Source of the DNA: Thermoanaerobaculia bacterium
GTDB taxonomy: Bacteria > Acidobacteriota > Thermoanaerobaculia > Multivoradales > J023
Length of the DNA stretch: 60,129 nt
Direction: 5' to 3'
Assembly: GCA_030431255.1 (NCBI GenBank)
Contig: JAUIJL010000035.1
Coordinates: 1 to 60,129, forward strand
In this document: positions 44,405-52,344 of the stretch, in pieces
How the letters are laid out: each line of letters opens with the position of its first letter
Position numbering within the stretch: position 1 is the stretch's first letter
The notes under the pieces: model-generated
What the model saw: only the letters and a program-made list of their open reading frames with translations
Told to the model about the DNA's origin: nothing
Databases searched by the model: none
Position numbers and translations under genes: made by a program

Positions 44405-46246
44405 GTGAGAGCCCTCAACCACGAATCGGTGGTCAGCGCACCGCTGACCGAGGTTTTTCAACATATTGCCGAGCGCTTGGCCGCCGCGTCCCAAGGTGCC
44501 TTGACCGCCGAAGAGGTGTCCCTTTCCCAAGCACCCGAGCACACCGGGGCCGATCTGGCCTTTCCCTGCTTTCCCCTGGCCCGGGCTTGGCGCAAGAACC
44601 CGGCTCAAATCGCCCAGGAAATGGCCGCACTCATCGAGACCGACGACGTGCTCGGCAACGTGGAAGCCGCGGGTCCCTACCTCAACCTCAGCTTGGCGCG
44701 AAACGCGACCGCTGGTCGGGTTCTCGACCAGGTTTCCGCATCGGACGGCGCCTACGGTGGCTCCGACCGTCAAGCGGATCAGGTGGTGATGATGGAATAC
44801 GTCTCACCCAACACCAACAAACCCCTGCACCTCGGCCATGTGCGCAACGCGGTGCTCGGACGTTGCGTGGCCAACCTGGTGGAATCCCAAGGCGCTCGGG
44901 TCCACCGCACGGACATCATCAACGACCGCGGCATCCACATCGCCAAGTCGATGATCGCCTATCAACGTTTCGCCGATGGCGAGACCCCGGAGTCCACGGG
45001 TGAGAAGGGCGACCATTTCGTCGGCCGGTATTACGTCGAATTCGACAAGGCCCTGTACGCAGAGCGACAGGCGTGGTTGGCGGAGCAGGGCATCGATCCG
45101 TCGAGCCTCAAGGACCGGGAGAAGAAAAAGGTCGAGGAAGATTTCCTCGCCGCCTCACCCCTGATGGCCGATACCCGCGAGCTGCTGCAAAAGTGGGAAG
45201 CAGACGACCCCGAGGTGCGGGAGCTGTGGCAGAAAATGAATCGATGGGTCTATCAGGGATTCGACGCCACGTATGAGCGCCTCGGCATCCATTTCGACAG
45301 GCACTACTACGAGAGCGACATCTACCGGGGCGGCCGTGAGCTGATCCTCGACGCCTTGGAACGGGATGTCTTCGACAAGGCCGACAACGGCGCCGTGGTA
45401 GCCCCGCTGTCGAAACACGGCAAGCTCAACGACAAGGTGGTCCTGCGGGCCGACGGCACCGGTCTTTACATCACCCAAGACATCAATCTGGCGGACATCA
45501 AATTCCGGGAGTTCGGGCTCACCAAGTCCTACTACTGCGTGGGCTCTGAGCAGAACTACTATTTTCAGCAGCTCAAGGCGACCCTCAAGTTGCTCGGCTT
45601 CGATTGGGCCGACGGCATGGAGCACCTGAGCTACGGCATGGTCTACCTGCCCGACGGCAAGATGAAGTCTCGGGAAGGCAAGGTGGTCGACGCCGACGAC
45701 CTGATGGCCGAGGTGGTGGGGCTGGCCGAAAACGCGATCCTCGAACGCTCGTCGGACCTACCGGCGGACGATTTGGCGCGGCGGGCCGAGGCCATCGGCC
45801 TGTCGGCCTTGGTCTTCGAGATGTTGATGGTCGGTCGCGAGACCGACATCCAATTCGATCCGGAAAAGTCCGTGGCCTTCGAGGGCAAAACCGGTCCCTA
45901 CTTGCAATACGTCTACGCGCGGATTTCGAGCATCTTGCGCAAGGCCGGCGAGTGGACCGCCCCCGAGCAGCCGGCCGTCGACGAAGACGAAACTTGGGCC
46001 ATCGCCCGCAGCCTGCTCTTCTATCCCACAGTGGTCGCCGACGCTGCCGAGAGCCTGGATCCGTCGCGATTGACCAGCTTCCTGATCGAGCAAACCCAGG
46101 CCTTCAACGTCTTCTACCGCGAGCGTCGGGTGCTCGACGCCCCCGAGCCCCAACGGTCCTCCCGGTTGGCCCTGCTCGAAGCCTTCCGTCAAATTCTCGA
46201 CCACGGACTGCGTCTGCTGGCTATCGAGCCCTTAGACGAGATGTAA
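44405..46246 (+). CDS. argS: Arginyl-tRNA synthetase
   Basis: The 613-aa protein starts at a GTG preceded by GAAGGAGAG. Class I signatures include the HIGH variant HLGH (VSPNTNKPLHLGHVRNAVLG, near 142) and the loop KMKSREGKVVDADDL near 418 in the position of KMSKS. The N-terminal additional domain and a C-terminal DALR anticodon-binding domain (GPYLQYVYARISSILRK) are present. It charges tRNA-Arg. It is slightly longer than the usual 550-590 aa. A weak -10 (TAAGAT, 44340-44345) lies upstream. Confidence 0.97.
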   Translation: MRALNHESVVSAPLTEVFQHIAERLAAASQGALTAEEVSLSQAPEHTGADLAFPCFPLARAWRKNPAQIAQEMAALIETDDVLGNVEAAGPYLNLSLARNATAGRVLDQVSASDGAYGGSDRQADQVVMMEYVSPNTNKPLHLGHVRNAVLGRCVANLVESQGARVHRTDIINDRGIHIAKSMIAYQRFADGETPESTGEKGDHFVGRYYVEFDKALYAERQAWLAEQGIDPSSLKDREKKKVEEDFLAASPLMADTRELLQKWEADDPEVRELWQKMNRWVYQGFDATYERLGIHFDRHYYESDIYRGGRELILDALERDVFDKADNGAVVAPLSKHGKLNDKVVLRADGTGLYITQDINLADIKFREFGLTKSYYCVGSEQNYYFQQLKATLKLLGFDWADGMEHLSYGMVYLPDGKMKSREGKVVDADDLMAEVVGLAENAILERSSDLPADDLARRAEAIGLSALVFEMLMVGRETDIQFDPEKSVAFEGKTGPYLQYVYARISSILRKAGEWTAPEQPAVDEDETWAIARSLLFYPTVVADAAESLDPSRLTSFLIEQTQAFNVFYRERRVLDAPEPQRSSRLALLEAFRQILDHGLRLLAIEPLDEM

Positions 46247-46281
46247 TCCCGCATCACCGAAAGGGGCACCGGGGAGGCATC

Positions 46282-47214
46282 ATGTCCAAAGGCCAGGTTC
46301 ACCTGCTGCGGCAGATTCTCGGCGCCGGTGGCGATACATCGGATCTTCCGATCGCCCACATTCGGCGGAATTTCGACCGTCTGCTGTCCCGATTCCCGGC
46401 CTTGGACGACGTCGATGGTCGGCCGGTGGAGGTGCCCGGCCTACCCGACCCGGCGCGGGCGGAGTGGATCGACGCCCGTCTCGATCGCAGCCGGCCCGCA
46501 CCGCGATCTCTGCTCTACCTCCACGGTGGAGGTTTCGTCATCGGCTCGTTGGACAGCCATCGCGGGCTGATCGCTAGGCTCTCCCGCGCCGCCGACGCCC
46601 GGTGTCTGGGTCTCGAATACCGCAAGGCTCCCGAGCATCCCTTTCCCGCCGCCCTCGAAGACGCTCTCGTCGCTTGGCGTTTTCTTGTCCAAGATTCAGT
46701 CGTCGAAGCAGGGGGCTCCGAGGCCATGGCCATGGCTATGGCGGGAGATTCCGCAGGCGGAGGCCTTGCGGTGGTGACCGCGGCGCACCTGCGCCGACGC
46801 GGGGAATCACTGCCCGCGGCCCTGATCTGCCTCTCCCCCTGGACCGACTACGCGGGCACCACCCCGTCCGTCGACCGACACACCTCTTTGGATCCCGTGG
46901 TCCAACGACCGGGCCTGGAAAAAATGGCCGCCCACTACCTAGCCGGCCGCGATCCCTGGGATCCGCAGCTCTGCCCCCTCACCATCGAGCTCACCGGTCT
47001 GCCGCCCATGCTGATCCACGCCGGTGGCTCCGAAGCCTTGCTCGACGACGCCGTGCGCCTACACCAACGCGCGGCCCAAGCCGACGTGCCCGCCGAGCTG
47101 GAGATCTGGCCCGACATGATCCATGCCTGGCACCTCTTCGCCGGTCGGCTGGATGAGGGCGACCAAGCCCTCGAAGCGGCCGGGCAGTGGCTACAGCGTC
47201 AATTGGCAAGCTAA
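46282..47214 (+). CDS. Hormone-sensitive-lipase-family alpha/beta hydrolase (HSL/BFAE type)
   Basis: The ATG at 46282 (GGGGAGG 5 bp upstream) gives 310 aa. The HSL signature HGGGF near 80 and the nucleophile elbow GDSAGGG near 155 are intact, with EYRKAPEHPFPAALED between them. Asp (LLDDAVRLHQRA) and His (DMIHAWHLFAG) complete the triad. Such esterases hydrolyse short acyl esters. It lies 35 bp after argS and 456 bp before the ACP gene, so its link to the biosynthetic cluster is uncertain. Confidence 0.92.
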   Translation: MSKGQVHLLRQILGAGGDTSDLPIAHIRRNFDRLLSRFPALDDVDGRPVEVPGLPDPARAEWIDARLDRSRPAPRSLLYLHGGGFVIGSLDSHRGLIARLSRAADARCLGLEYRKAPEHPFPAALEDALVAWRFLVQDSVVEAGGSEAMAMAMAGDSAGGGLAVVTAAHLRRRGESLPAALICLSPWTDYAGTTPSVDRHTSLDPVVQRPGLEKMAAHYLAGRDPWDPQLCPLTIELTGLPPMLIHAGGSEALLDDAVRLHQRAAQADVPAELEIWPDMIHAWHLFAGRLDEGDQALEAAGQWLQRQLAS

Positions 47215-47670
47215 ATCAGGCCAGTCCCAACATCGCGCCTTCGAATCGGCGGACCTCACCGCAGCCGAGCCGGCCGTCTCCGAACCCTGACGGGATTCCC
47301 TTTCCCCAGCCCGGGGTCCGGCTGCCCACGACCCCGGAACAAAATCTTCCACCTATTTCGGCGTATTTATGCCCCGAGCTGCGTTAGATGAGGACAGAGG
47401 CAGAACACGCGGTGGCGGACGAAGAGACATTTCCTCTTAGCTGCCATCTCGCTTATAGCTGAATTGGTATGATTGAAGGAGCCTTCTATGCAAGCGAGCG
47501 TTGTCGGGGCGGAACACCTTCTATGAGCTTGTGATTTCCGGATCACCGGGGCCGAAGCCGTGAAACGTCCGGCACGCGAGATGCACATAGGAACGAGATG
47601 CACATTTGAATTCGTTGGGACGGAACTTATCCATTGCCGGGACCATGCTCAGTCTGATTAGGAGAATGCC
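47215..47670. other. 456-bp gap upstream of the ACP-ketosynthase operon
   Basis: I see no convincing gene here; short frames on both strands lack SD sites and family resemblance. An extended -10 (TGG then TATGAT, 47465-47473) is the best promoter candidate, with no good -35, and would give a leader of about 190 nt. A 12-bp direct repeat, CGAGATGCACAT, occurs at 47577-47588 and 47594-47605, offset by 17 bp, about 65 bp before the ACP start; it could be a regulator site. Confidence 0.4.
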
Positions 47671-47922
47671 ATGCACGTCGAAGAAGTTCGTACCAAGATC
47701 AAAGAAATCATCGCCAACGTCACCAATATCGATCCCGCCGATATCGCCGACAACGCCTCGTTTGTGGAGGATCTGCAGCTCGACTCCCTCTCGTTGTTGG
47801 AGATCGGTGTCGACGTCGATTATGAATTCAAGCTCGGTGTGCCCGAAGAGCGGCTCCAAGAGCTGCGCACGGTCCAGGACTCCGTCGATTTGGTGATGCA
47901 AAACAAGGGTCAGGCGGCTTGA
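47671..47922 (+). CDS. Acyl carrier protein
   Basis: The 83-aa acidic protein has the ACP helix I (VRTKIKEIIANVTNIDPADI) and the phosphopantetheine site LQLDSLSLLEIGVDVDYEF with Ser39 in DSL. AGGAG lies 5 bp before the ATG. It opens the operon and its stop overlaps the first ketosynthase start (TTGA). Its location makes it a pathway-dedicated carrier and not the housekeeping AcpP, which normally neighbours fabF or fabG. Confidence 0.93.
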   Translation: MHVEEVRTKIKEIIANVTNIDPADIADNASFVEDLQLDSLSLLEIGVDVDYEFKLGVPEERLQELRTVQDSVDLVMQNKGQAA

Positions 47923-49157
47923 GGAGCCGCCGAGATGGAGCGGCACGGATCGTCGTCACCGGCATCGGGCTGGTGGCGCCGGTCGGAATCGGCCGCGAGA
48001 CGGTTTGGAGCCGCTTGCTGGAAGGCAAGGACGGGATCTCTGAGGTGGAATCCTTCGATGCCTCCCGTCATGCCGCCCAACGCGGTGGCGAGGTCAAACA
48101 CTTCGACCCGAGCCCTTGGTTTCGGCGCCTGAATCCCGAGTTGGTGGGCCGAGCCACCCAATTGGCCATTTGCGCAGCCCGCCAGGCCGTGGACGACGCC
48201 GGGGTGCTCGACGCCTCGGTCGAGCCCGAACGCATCGGCGTCGCCATGGGCACGACCTCCGGCGAGCCCGGTCGAGTCGAGGATTTCGACGATCGCTACC
48301 TGGCCGGAGAGCTCGATCAAGTGGGCGGAGAATTCGTCGGTGGCTACCCCTGCCACGTGATCGCCGCCAACCTGGCGGAGGAATTCGATTTTGCCGGGCC
48401 CAACATTATGATTCCGGCGGCCTGCGCGGCGGGGAACTACGCCATGGGTTATGCCCTCGACGCCCTGCGCGACGGCCGCTCCGACATCATGCTTGCGGGC
48501 GGCGCCGACGCCTTTTCACGCATCACCTACACCGGCTTCGCCCGCCTCGGCGCTATCGCCCCCGAAGTCTGCCAACCGTTCGACAAAAACCGCCAGGGCA
48601 TGATGCCCGGAGAAGGCTCCGCAGTGTTGGTTCTCGAGCGGTTGGAAGATGCGGTGGCGAGGGGCTCGGAGATCTACGCGGAGGTCGGCGGTTACGGCCT
48701 GTCGTGCGACGCCCACCACATGACCGCCGCCCATCCCGAAGGCGACGGCGCCGCACGGGCCATGCGCCAAGCGTTGGAGCACGCGGAAGCCGACGCCGAA
48801 GAGGTCAGCTATATCAGCGCCCACGGCACCGGCACCCCGACCAACGATCGCTTGGAGACCAAAGCCGTGCGACAGGTGTTCGGCTCCCGCGCCGACCGCG
48901 TGCCGATCAGCTCGATCAAGTCCATGATCGGTCACACCATGGGTGCGGCCTCGGCGATCGAAAGCGCGGTCTGCTCCCTGGCGGTGCGCGAAGGGCGCAT
49001 CCCGCCGACCATCCACTTCGAGGAAGCGGATCCGGAATGCGACCTGGATTGCGTGCCCAACGAAGCGCGCGAGATACCGGTGGCGGTGGCCATGAACAAC
49101 GCCTACGCCTTCGGTGGCAACAATGCGTCGGTCATCTTCCGGCGCTTTGAAGGATGA
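47919..49157 (+). CDS. Beta-ketoacyl-ACP synthase (FabF-type KS, catalytic subunit)
   Basis: The 412-aa protein starts at a TTG overlapping the ACP stop. The condensing triad is intact: Cys at about 169 in PAACAAGNYA, His near 302 in SAHGTGTPTND, and His near 339 in MIGHTMGAAS. The C-terminal AYAFGGNNASV motif is typical of FabF/KS-alpha. It should condense malonyl-ACP with an acyl starter. With the adjacent degenerate KS it forms a KS-alpha/KS-beta pair like those of type II polyketide or aryl-polyene systems. No ketoreductase, dehydratase or acyltransferase is encoded nearby, so chain processing would use housekeeping enzymes or be absent. Confidence 0.93.
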   Translation: MRSRRDGAARIVVTGIGLVAPVGIGRETVWSRLLEGKDGISEVESFDASRHAAQRGGEVKHFDPSPWFRRLNPELVGRATQLAICAARQAVDDAGVLDASVEPERIGVAMGTTSGEPGRVEDFDDRYLAGELDQVGGEFVGGYPCHVIAANLAEEFDFAGPNIMIPAACAAGNYAMGYALDALRDGRSDIMLAGGADAFSRITYTGFARLGAIAPEVCQPFDKNRQGMMPGEGSAVLVLERLEDAVARGSEIYAEVGGYGLSCDAHHMTAAHPEGDGAARAMRQALEHAEADAEEVSYISAHGTGTPTNDRLETKAVRQVFGSRADRVPISSIKSMIGHTMGAASAIESAVCSLAVREGRIPPTIHFEEADPECDLDCVPNEAREIPVAVAMNNAYAFGGNNASVIFRRFEG

Positions 49158-49158
49158 G

Positions 49159-50469
49159 GTGATCGTGAATTCCACCCAAACCAACGGCCCCGAAGAGCGG
49201 GTCGTCGTCACCGGTTTCGGCACCATTTGCTCGTGGGGCGAGGATGTCGACCAGCTGTGGCGACACCTCTGCGCCGGCGACCCCGCTTACGGACCGTCAA
49301 GCTCGCTCGCCGAGCAAGCCGGCGACGCCCTGAGCCTACAGGCCCATCTGCAGACCCACAGCGCCGCCGAGGTCAGCTTCGATCCCCGAGCTCGTTTTCT
49401 CGGACGCAACATTCGACCCGTGGATCGGACGGGTCGGCTGGCGATCATCGCCGCTGAGAACGCCTTGGAGTCCAGCAGATGGACCGAAGAGCTGCGCGGC
49501 GAGCACTTGGTTGGCCTCTCCTTGGGGACCCTCTTCGGCAGCGTGCAAACCATCTCCGCGTTCGATCGCCGGGGACTGGAAGCGGGGCCGAAATACGTCA
49601 AACCCCTCGATTTCGCCAACACGGTGATCAACGCCGCTGCGGGCCAAACCGCCATTTGGCACGGTCTGCGGGGCACCAACTCCACCGTCGCCGGCGGCAG
49701 CCCCGCCGCTTTGCAAGCGATCGGCCAAGCCCGTGACTTGCTGCGCGCCGGACGTGCCGACGCCATGCTCGCCGGCGGCGCCGAGGAGCTGTGCTTCGAG
49801 TCGTTCTACGGCTTTCAACAGGCGGGCCATTTGGCCACCGGAGAGGACCCGCAAGCCCTGCCCTTCGACGCCCGAGGCACGGGGCTCGTGCTCGCCGAGG
49901 GCGCCGCTCTGCTGGCCTTGGAAACGGAAAGCCGGGCCCGGGAGCGCGGGATCGACGCCCGGGCGGTGATCCTCGGACACGGCTCGGCCTTCGATCCGTC
50001 CCGGGGACGCAAAGAGCCGTCCGCCGTGCGCGCCGTCGACCGCGCGGTCCGCAGCGCCTTGGCGGATGCACGGGTCGAGCCCGGTGAAATCGACGTGGTC
50101 TTTGCCGGCAGCGCCGGTCGGCCGGCCGCGGATCGGGCCGAGGCTCTGGGGCTTCAAAGCGTCTTTGCCGAGCGCAACGGCTCGGGCCCGGTGCCGGTCA
50201 CCGCGGTCAAAGCTTGCCTCGGCGAGAGCTTCGGGGCGTCGGGGGCCTTTCAAACCCTCGCCTTGGTGCTGGCCATCGAGCACGGACAGGTGCCGGCCAC
50301 CCGCGGCTTAGAGCAGCTTCCGGACGATCTCGTCGCGCCGTCTCTCGATTTCCGCCGCCAACTGCTCGATCTGCGACCGCGGGTCGGCTTGGTGACCTCC
50401 ATGGGGCTCGACGGCAACGCGGTGGCCCTGGTCGTCGGCGCGCCCGACCGTCCCGTGGGTGCGCCTTGA
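49159..50469 (+). CDS. Ketosynthase-like partner lacking catalytic residues (chain-length-factor-like)
   Basis: A GTG at 49159 (GTG 49165 also possible) gives 436 aa. The thiolase fold is evident from VVVTGFGTICSWGEDVDQLW, MLAGGAEELCFESFYGFQQAG and the end GLDGNAVALVV. All three active-site residues are changed. The Cys position reads Ser (VAGGSPAALQAIG, about residue 181), the HGTGT region reads FAGSAGRPAAD, and the KxxxGH region reads VKACLGESFGASG. It probably works as a non-catalytic heterodimer partner that sets chain length, like KS-beta/CLF, although classical CLFs usually have Gln at the Cys site. Its stop overlaps the HMG-CoA reductase start (TTGA). Confidence 0.88.
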   Translation: MIVNSTQTNGPEERVVVTGFGTICSWGEDVDQLWRHLCAGDPAYGPSSSLAEQAGDALSLQAHLQTHSAAEVSFDPRARFLGRNIRPVDRTGRLAIIAAENALESSRWTEELRGEHLVGLSLGTLFGSVQTISAFDRRGLEAGPKYVKPLDFANTVINAAAGQTAIWHGLRGTNSTVAGGSPAALQAIGQARDLLRAGRADAMLAGGAEELCFESFYGFQQAGHLATGEDPQALPFDARGTGLVLAEGAALLALETESRARERGIDARAVILGHGSAFDPSRGRKEPSAVRAVDRAVRSALADARVEPGEIDVVFAGSAGRPAADRAEALGLQSVFAERNGSGPVPVTAVKACLGESFGASGAFQTLALVLAIEHGQVPATRGLEQLPDDLVAPSLDFRRQLLDLRPRVGLVTSMGLDGNAVALVVGAPDRPVGAP

Positions 50470-51722
50470 GCAGCTCCGAGCCGCCGCTCCCCGAGGCTGA
50501 TCCTTCCGACCGGGGCGACATCGACGCGGACGAACACGAACGGCCAACCCGCCTCGCCCTCGTGCCCCGCTACATCGACCAGGGTTACGACCCTCGGTCC
50601 GTGGAACGAAGACGGCTTTGGGTGGAGGAAAAAACCGGCGCGGAGCTGAGCCACGTGGGCCGGGGCAGCCTCGATCCACGGGATTTTCGCGGCAACATCG
50701 AAAATCCCGTGGGCGTCGCCCAAATGCCCCTCGGTGTCGCCGGTCCCCTCAAGGTGCTCGGCGAGCACGCCCAAGGCACGTTCTACGTGCCCCTGGCCAC
50801 CACCGAAGGTGCCCTAGTGCGTTCCTACGAGCGGGGCATGGCGGCCATCACCCGAGCGGGTGGTGCCGAGGCGCGGGTTTGGATCGACCGCAATCGGGTA
50901 TCACCCATCTTCCACCTCTCCTCCGTTGGCGCGGCCCGGGACTTCGCCCGCGAGGTGGAGAAGCACGCCGGCGAGATTCGACGCCGAGCCGAGCTCACCA
51001 CCCGCCACGGTCGATTGGAGCAAATCAGCTGCTTGCCCGTCGGTCGGAAGGTCATTGTGGACCTCGGCTTTTCCACCGCCGACGCCCAGGGCATGAATAT
51101 GATCGTCAAAGCGGCGGAAGCCGCGTGCGAGTGGATGGTCGAGCACCTCGACGCCGAGCGTTACCAAATCTTCAGTGGTTATAACTCGGAAAAACGGGTC
51201 AGCGGCGCGCTGCTGCGGGGCGGCAAAGGCAAGAAGGTCACCGCCGGCGTCCGTCTGCCCGCCGACTTGGTGCGCACCCTCTTCCGCGCGACCAGCGAAG
51301 AGATGGTCGACATGTGGCAACACACCGTGCTCGGCCACCTGACCGCCGGGGCCGTGGGGTACAACGGCCACTACGCCAACGGTTTGACCGCGCTCTTCAT
51401 CGCCACCGGACAAGACGTGGCCAACGTGGTCAACTCGTCCGTGGGCGTGACTCACTTCGAGCTCGAAGACGACGGCGCCCTCTTCGCCTCCGTCACCCTG
51501 GCTTCCCTGAGCGTCGCCACGGTCGGCGGCGGCACCGGCATCGGCACCCATCGAGAATGCCTCGAGCTCATGGGCTGTGCCGGCGCGGGAAACGCCCGCA
51601 AGCTGGCGGAAATCGTCGCCGCCACCCTCTTGGCCGGAGAGCTTTCCATGGGCGCGGCCATCGCCTCGGGAGAATTCGTCGCCGCCCATGAAACCTATGG
51701 ACGCAATCGTCCGAAGGCTTAG
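50466..51722 (+). CDS. HMG-CoA reductase-like enzyme (class I pattern)
   Basis: A TTG overlapping the upstream stop gives 418 aa; a longer in-frame reading into the KS gene is rejected. Recognised motifs are ENPVGVAQMPLGVAGPL, TTEGALVRSYERG (catalytic Glu), DAQGMNMI, a Lys-containing VGRKVIVD segment, ATGQDVANVV (catalytic Asp), ASLSVATVGGGT, and a C-terminal His in GEFVAAHETYGR. The length and the absence of membrane helices fit a soluble catalytic domain. The known reaction is NADPH-dependent reduction of HMG-CoA to mevalonate. Embedded behind an ACP/KS/KS-like set, it may supply mevalonate for an isoprenoid part or reductively release a thioester product (inference). Confidence 0.92.
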   Translation: MSSSEPPLPEADPSDRGDIDADEHERPTRLALVPRYIDQGYDPRSVERRRLWVEEKTGAELSHVGRGSLDPRDFRGNIENPVGVAQMPLGVAGPLKVLGEHAQGTFYVPLATTEGALVRSYERGMAAITRAGGAEARVWIDRNRVSPIFHLSSVGAARDFAREVEKHAGEIRRRAELTTRHGRLEQISCLPVGRKVIVDLGFSTADAQGMNMIVKAAEAACEWMVEHLDAERYQIFSGYNSEKRVSGALLRGGKGKKVTAGVRLPADLVRTLFRATSEEMVDMWQHTVLGHLTAGAVGYNGHYANGLTALFIATGQDVANVVNSSVGVTHFELEDDGALFASVTLASLSVATVGGGTGIGTHRECLELMGCAGAGNARKLAEIVAATLLAGELSMGAAIASGEFVAAHETYGRNRPKA

Positions 51723-51731
51723 GGCAGGGGG

Positions 51732-52286
51732 CTACCGATGATCAGACGCAGATCCGTCCGGGGCTCCTTCGAGCCGGTCCTCTCTCTCGAGCAAGACACC
51801 GAGACGTCGGCCGCGACGGTGGGCGGTGAGGGTCAAATCTACCTGGATCGTCGAGTCCATCCCCAGATGGGCCTCGATCGCCGGGGCCTTTGCTTCGACG
51901 TCACCGAACACCTGCCACCGACTCGGATCCACCCAAAACCGCTCTTCTGCATCGCCGCCGGTCAGCCAGACGAGAGTCACGGGACCTCGGTAGTAGGCCA
52001 CCGACCACACCGCCAGGGGCCAATGGTCGTTCGGCGTCACCCGCACCTGCAAAGGTCGGTCCGGGCTGCAGGATTCGGCCTCGGGCCAGAGCTCCCAACC
52101 CTGGAGCTCGAGACGCTTGCACAGATGCCGGGGGTCCTGGGCGAGCATCCAGCTCAAGGGCAAGGTCTTGTAAGCCGGTATCCGACCCAAGCGACACACG
52201 ACCCCCCAAGGCAGGGCGGTAGACCACCGCTTGCCGATGATGACCCTTGCGCCCCCGGACGCCGGATGTGCTGCCGTTTCGACCAT
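51732..52286 (-). CDS. Hypothetical protein, Trp-rich, antisense to the biosynthetic operon
   Basis: An ATG at 52286 gives 184 aa (VETAAHPASGGARVIIGKRW). The frame stays open farther upstream only by running antisense to the halogenase-like gene, which I discount. The protein contains RLGRIPAYKTLPLSWMLAQDP, LELQGWELWPEAES, PLAVWSVAYYRGPVTLVWL and ERFWVDPSRWQVFGDV, with spaced Trp and amphipathic strands that look like real protein. The overlapping plus-strand frame is Arg/Pro/His-rich and unconvincing. No SD is obvious. It converges with the HMG-CoA reductase gene (9-bp gap). The family is unknown. Confidence 0.55.
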   Translation of the reverse strand: MVETAAHPASGGARVIIGKRWSTALPWGVVCRLGRIPAYKTLPLSWMLAQDPRHLCKRLELQGWELWPEAESCSPDRPLQVRVTPNDHWPLAVWSVAYYRGPVTLVWLTGGDAEERFWVDPSRWQVFGDVEAKAPAIEAHLGMDSTIQVDLTLTAHRRGRRLGVLLEREDRLEGAPDGSASDHR

Positions 52287-52344
52287 AGGCGGGCAAGATA
52301 ACACGTAGACCCAAGCTCGAATCCCTCCAGGAAAACCGAACATC

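Noticed and set aside
47469..47526. A 19-codon frame beginning MIEGAFYASERC upstream of the ACP
   Set aside because: It is very short, has no SD and overlaps the proposed -10; a leader peptide role is unsupported.
48116..49150. A 344-codon plus-strand frame overlapping the ketosynthase
   Set aside because: It is an Arg/Pro-rich shifted-frame shadow; the KS frame has all catalytic motifs.
51738..52301. Plus-strand frame opposite the Trp-rich hypothetical gene
   Set aside because: Its product is Arg/Pro/His-rich and low in aliphatic residues; the minus strand gives a more protein-like sequence.
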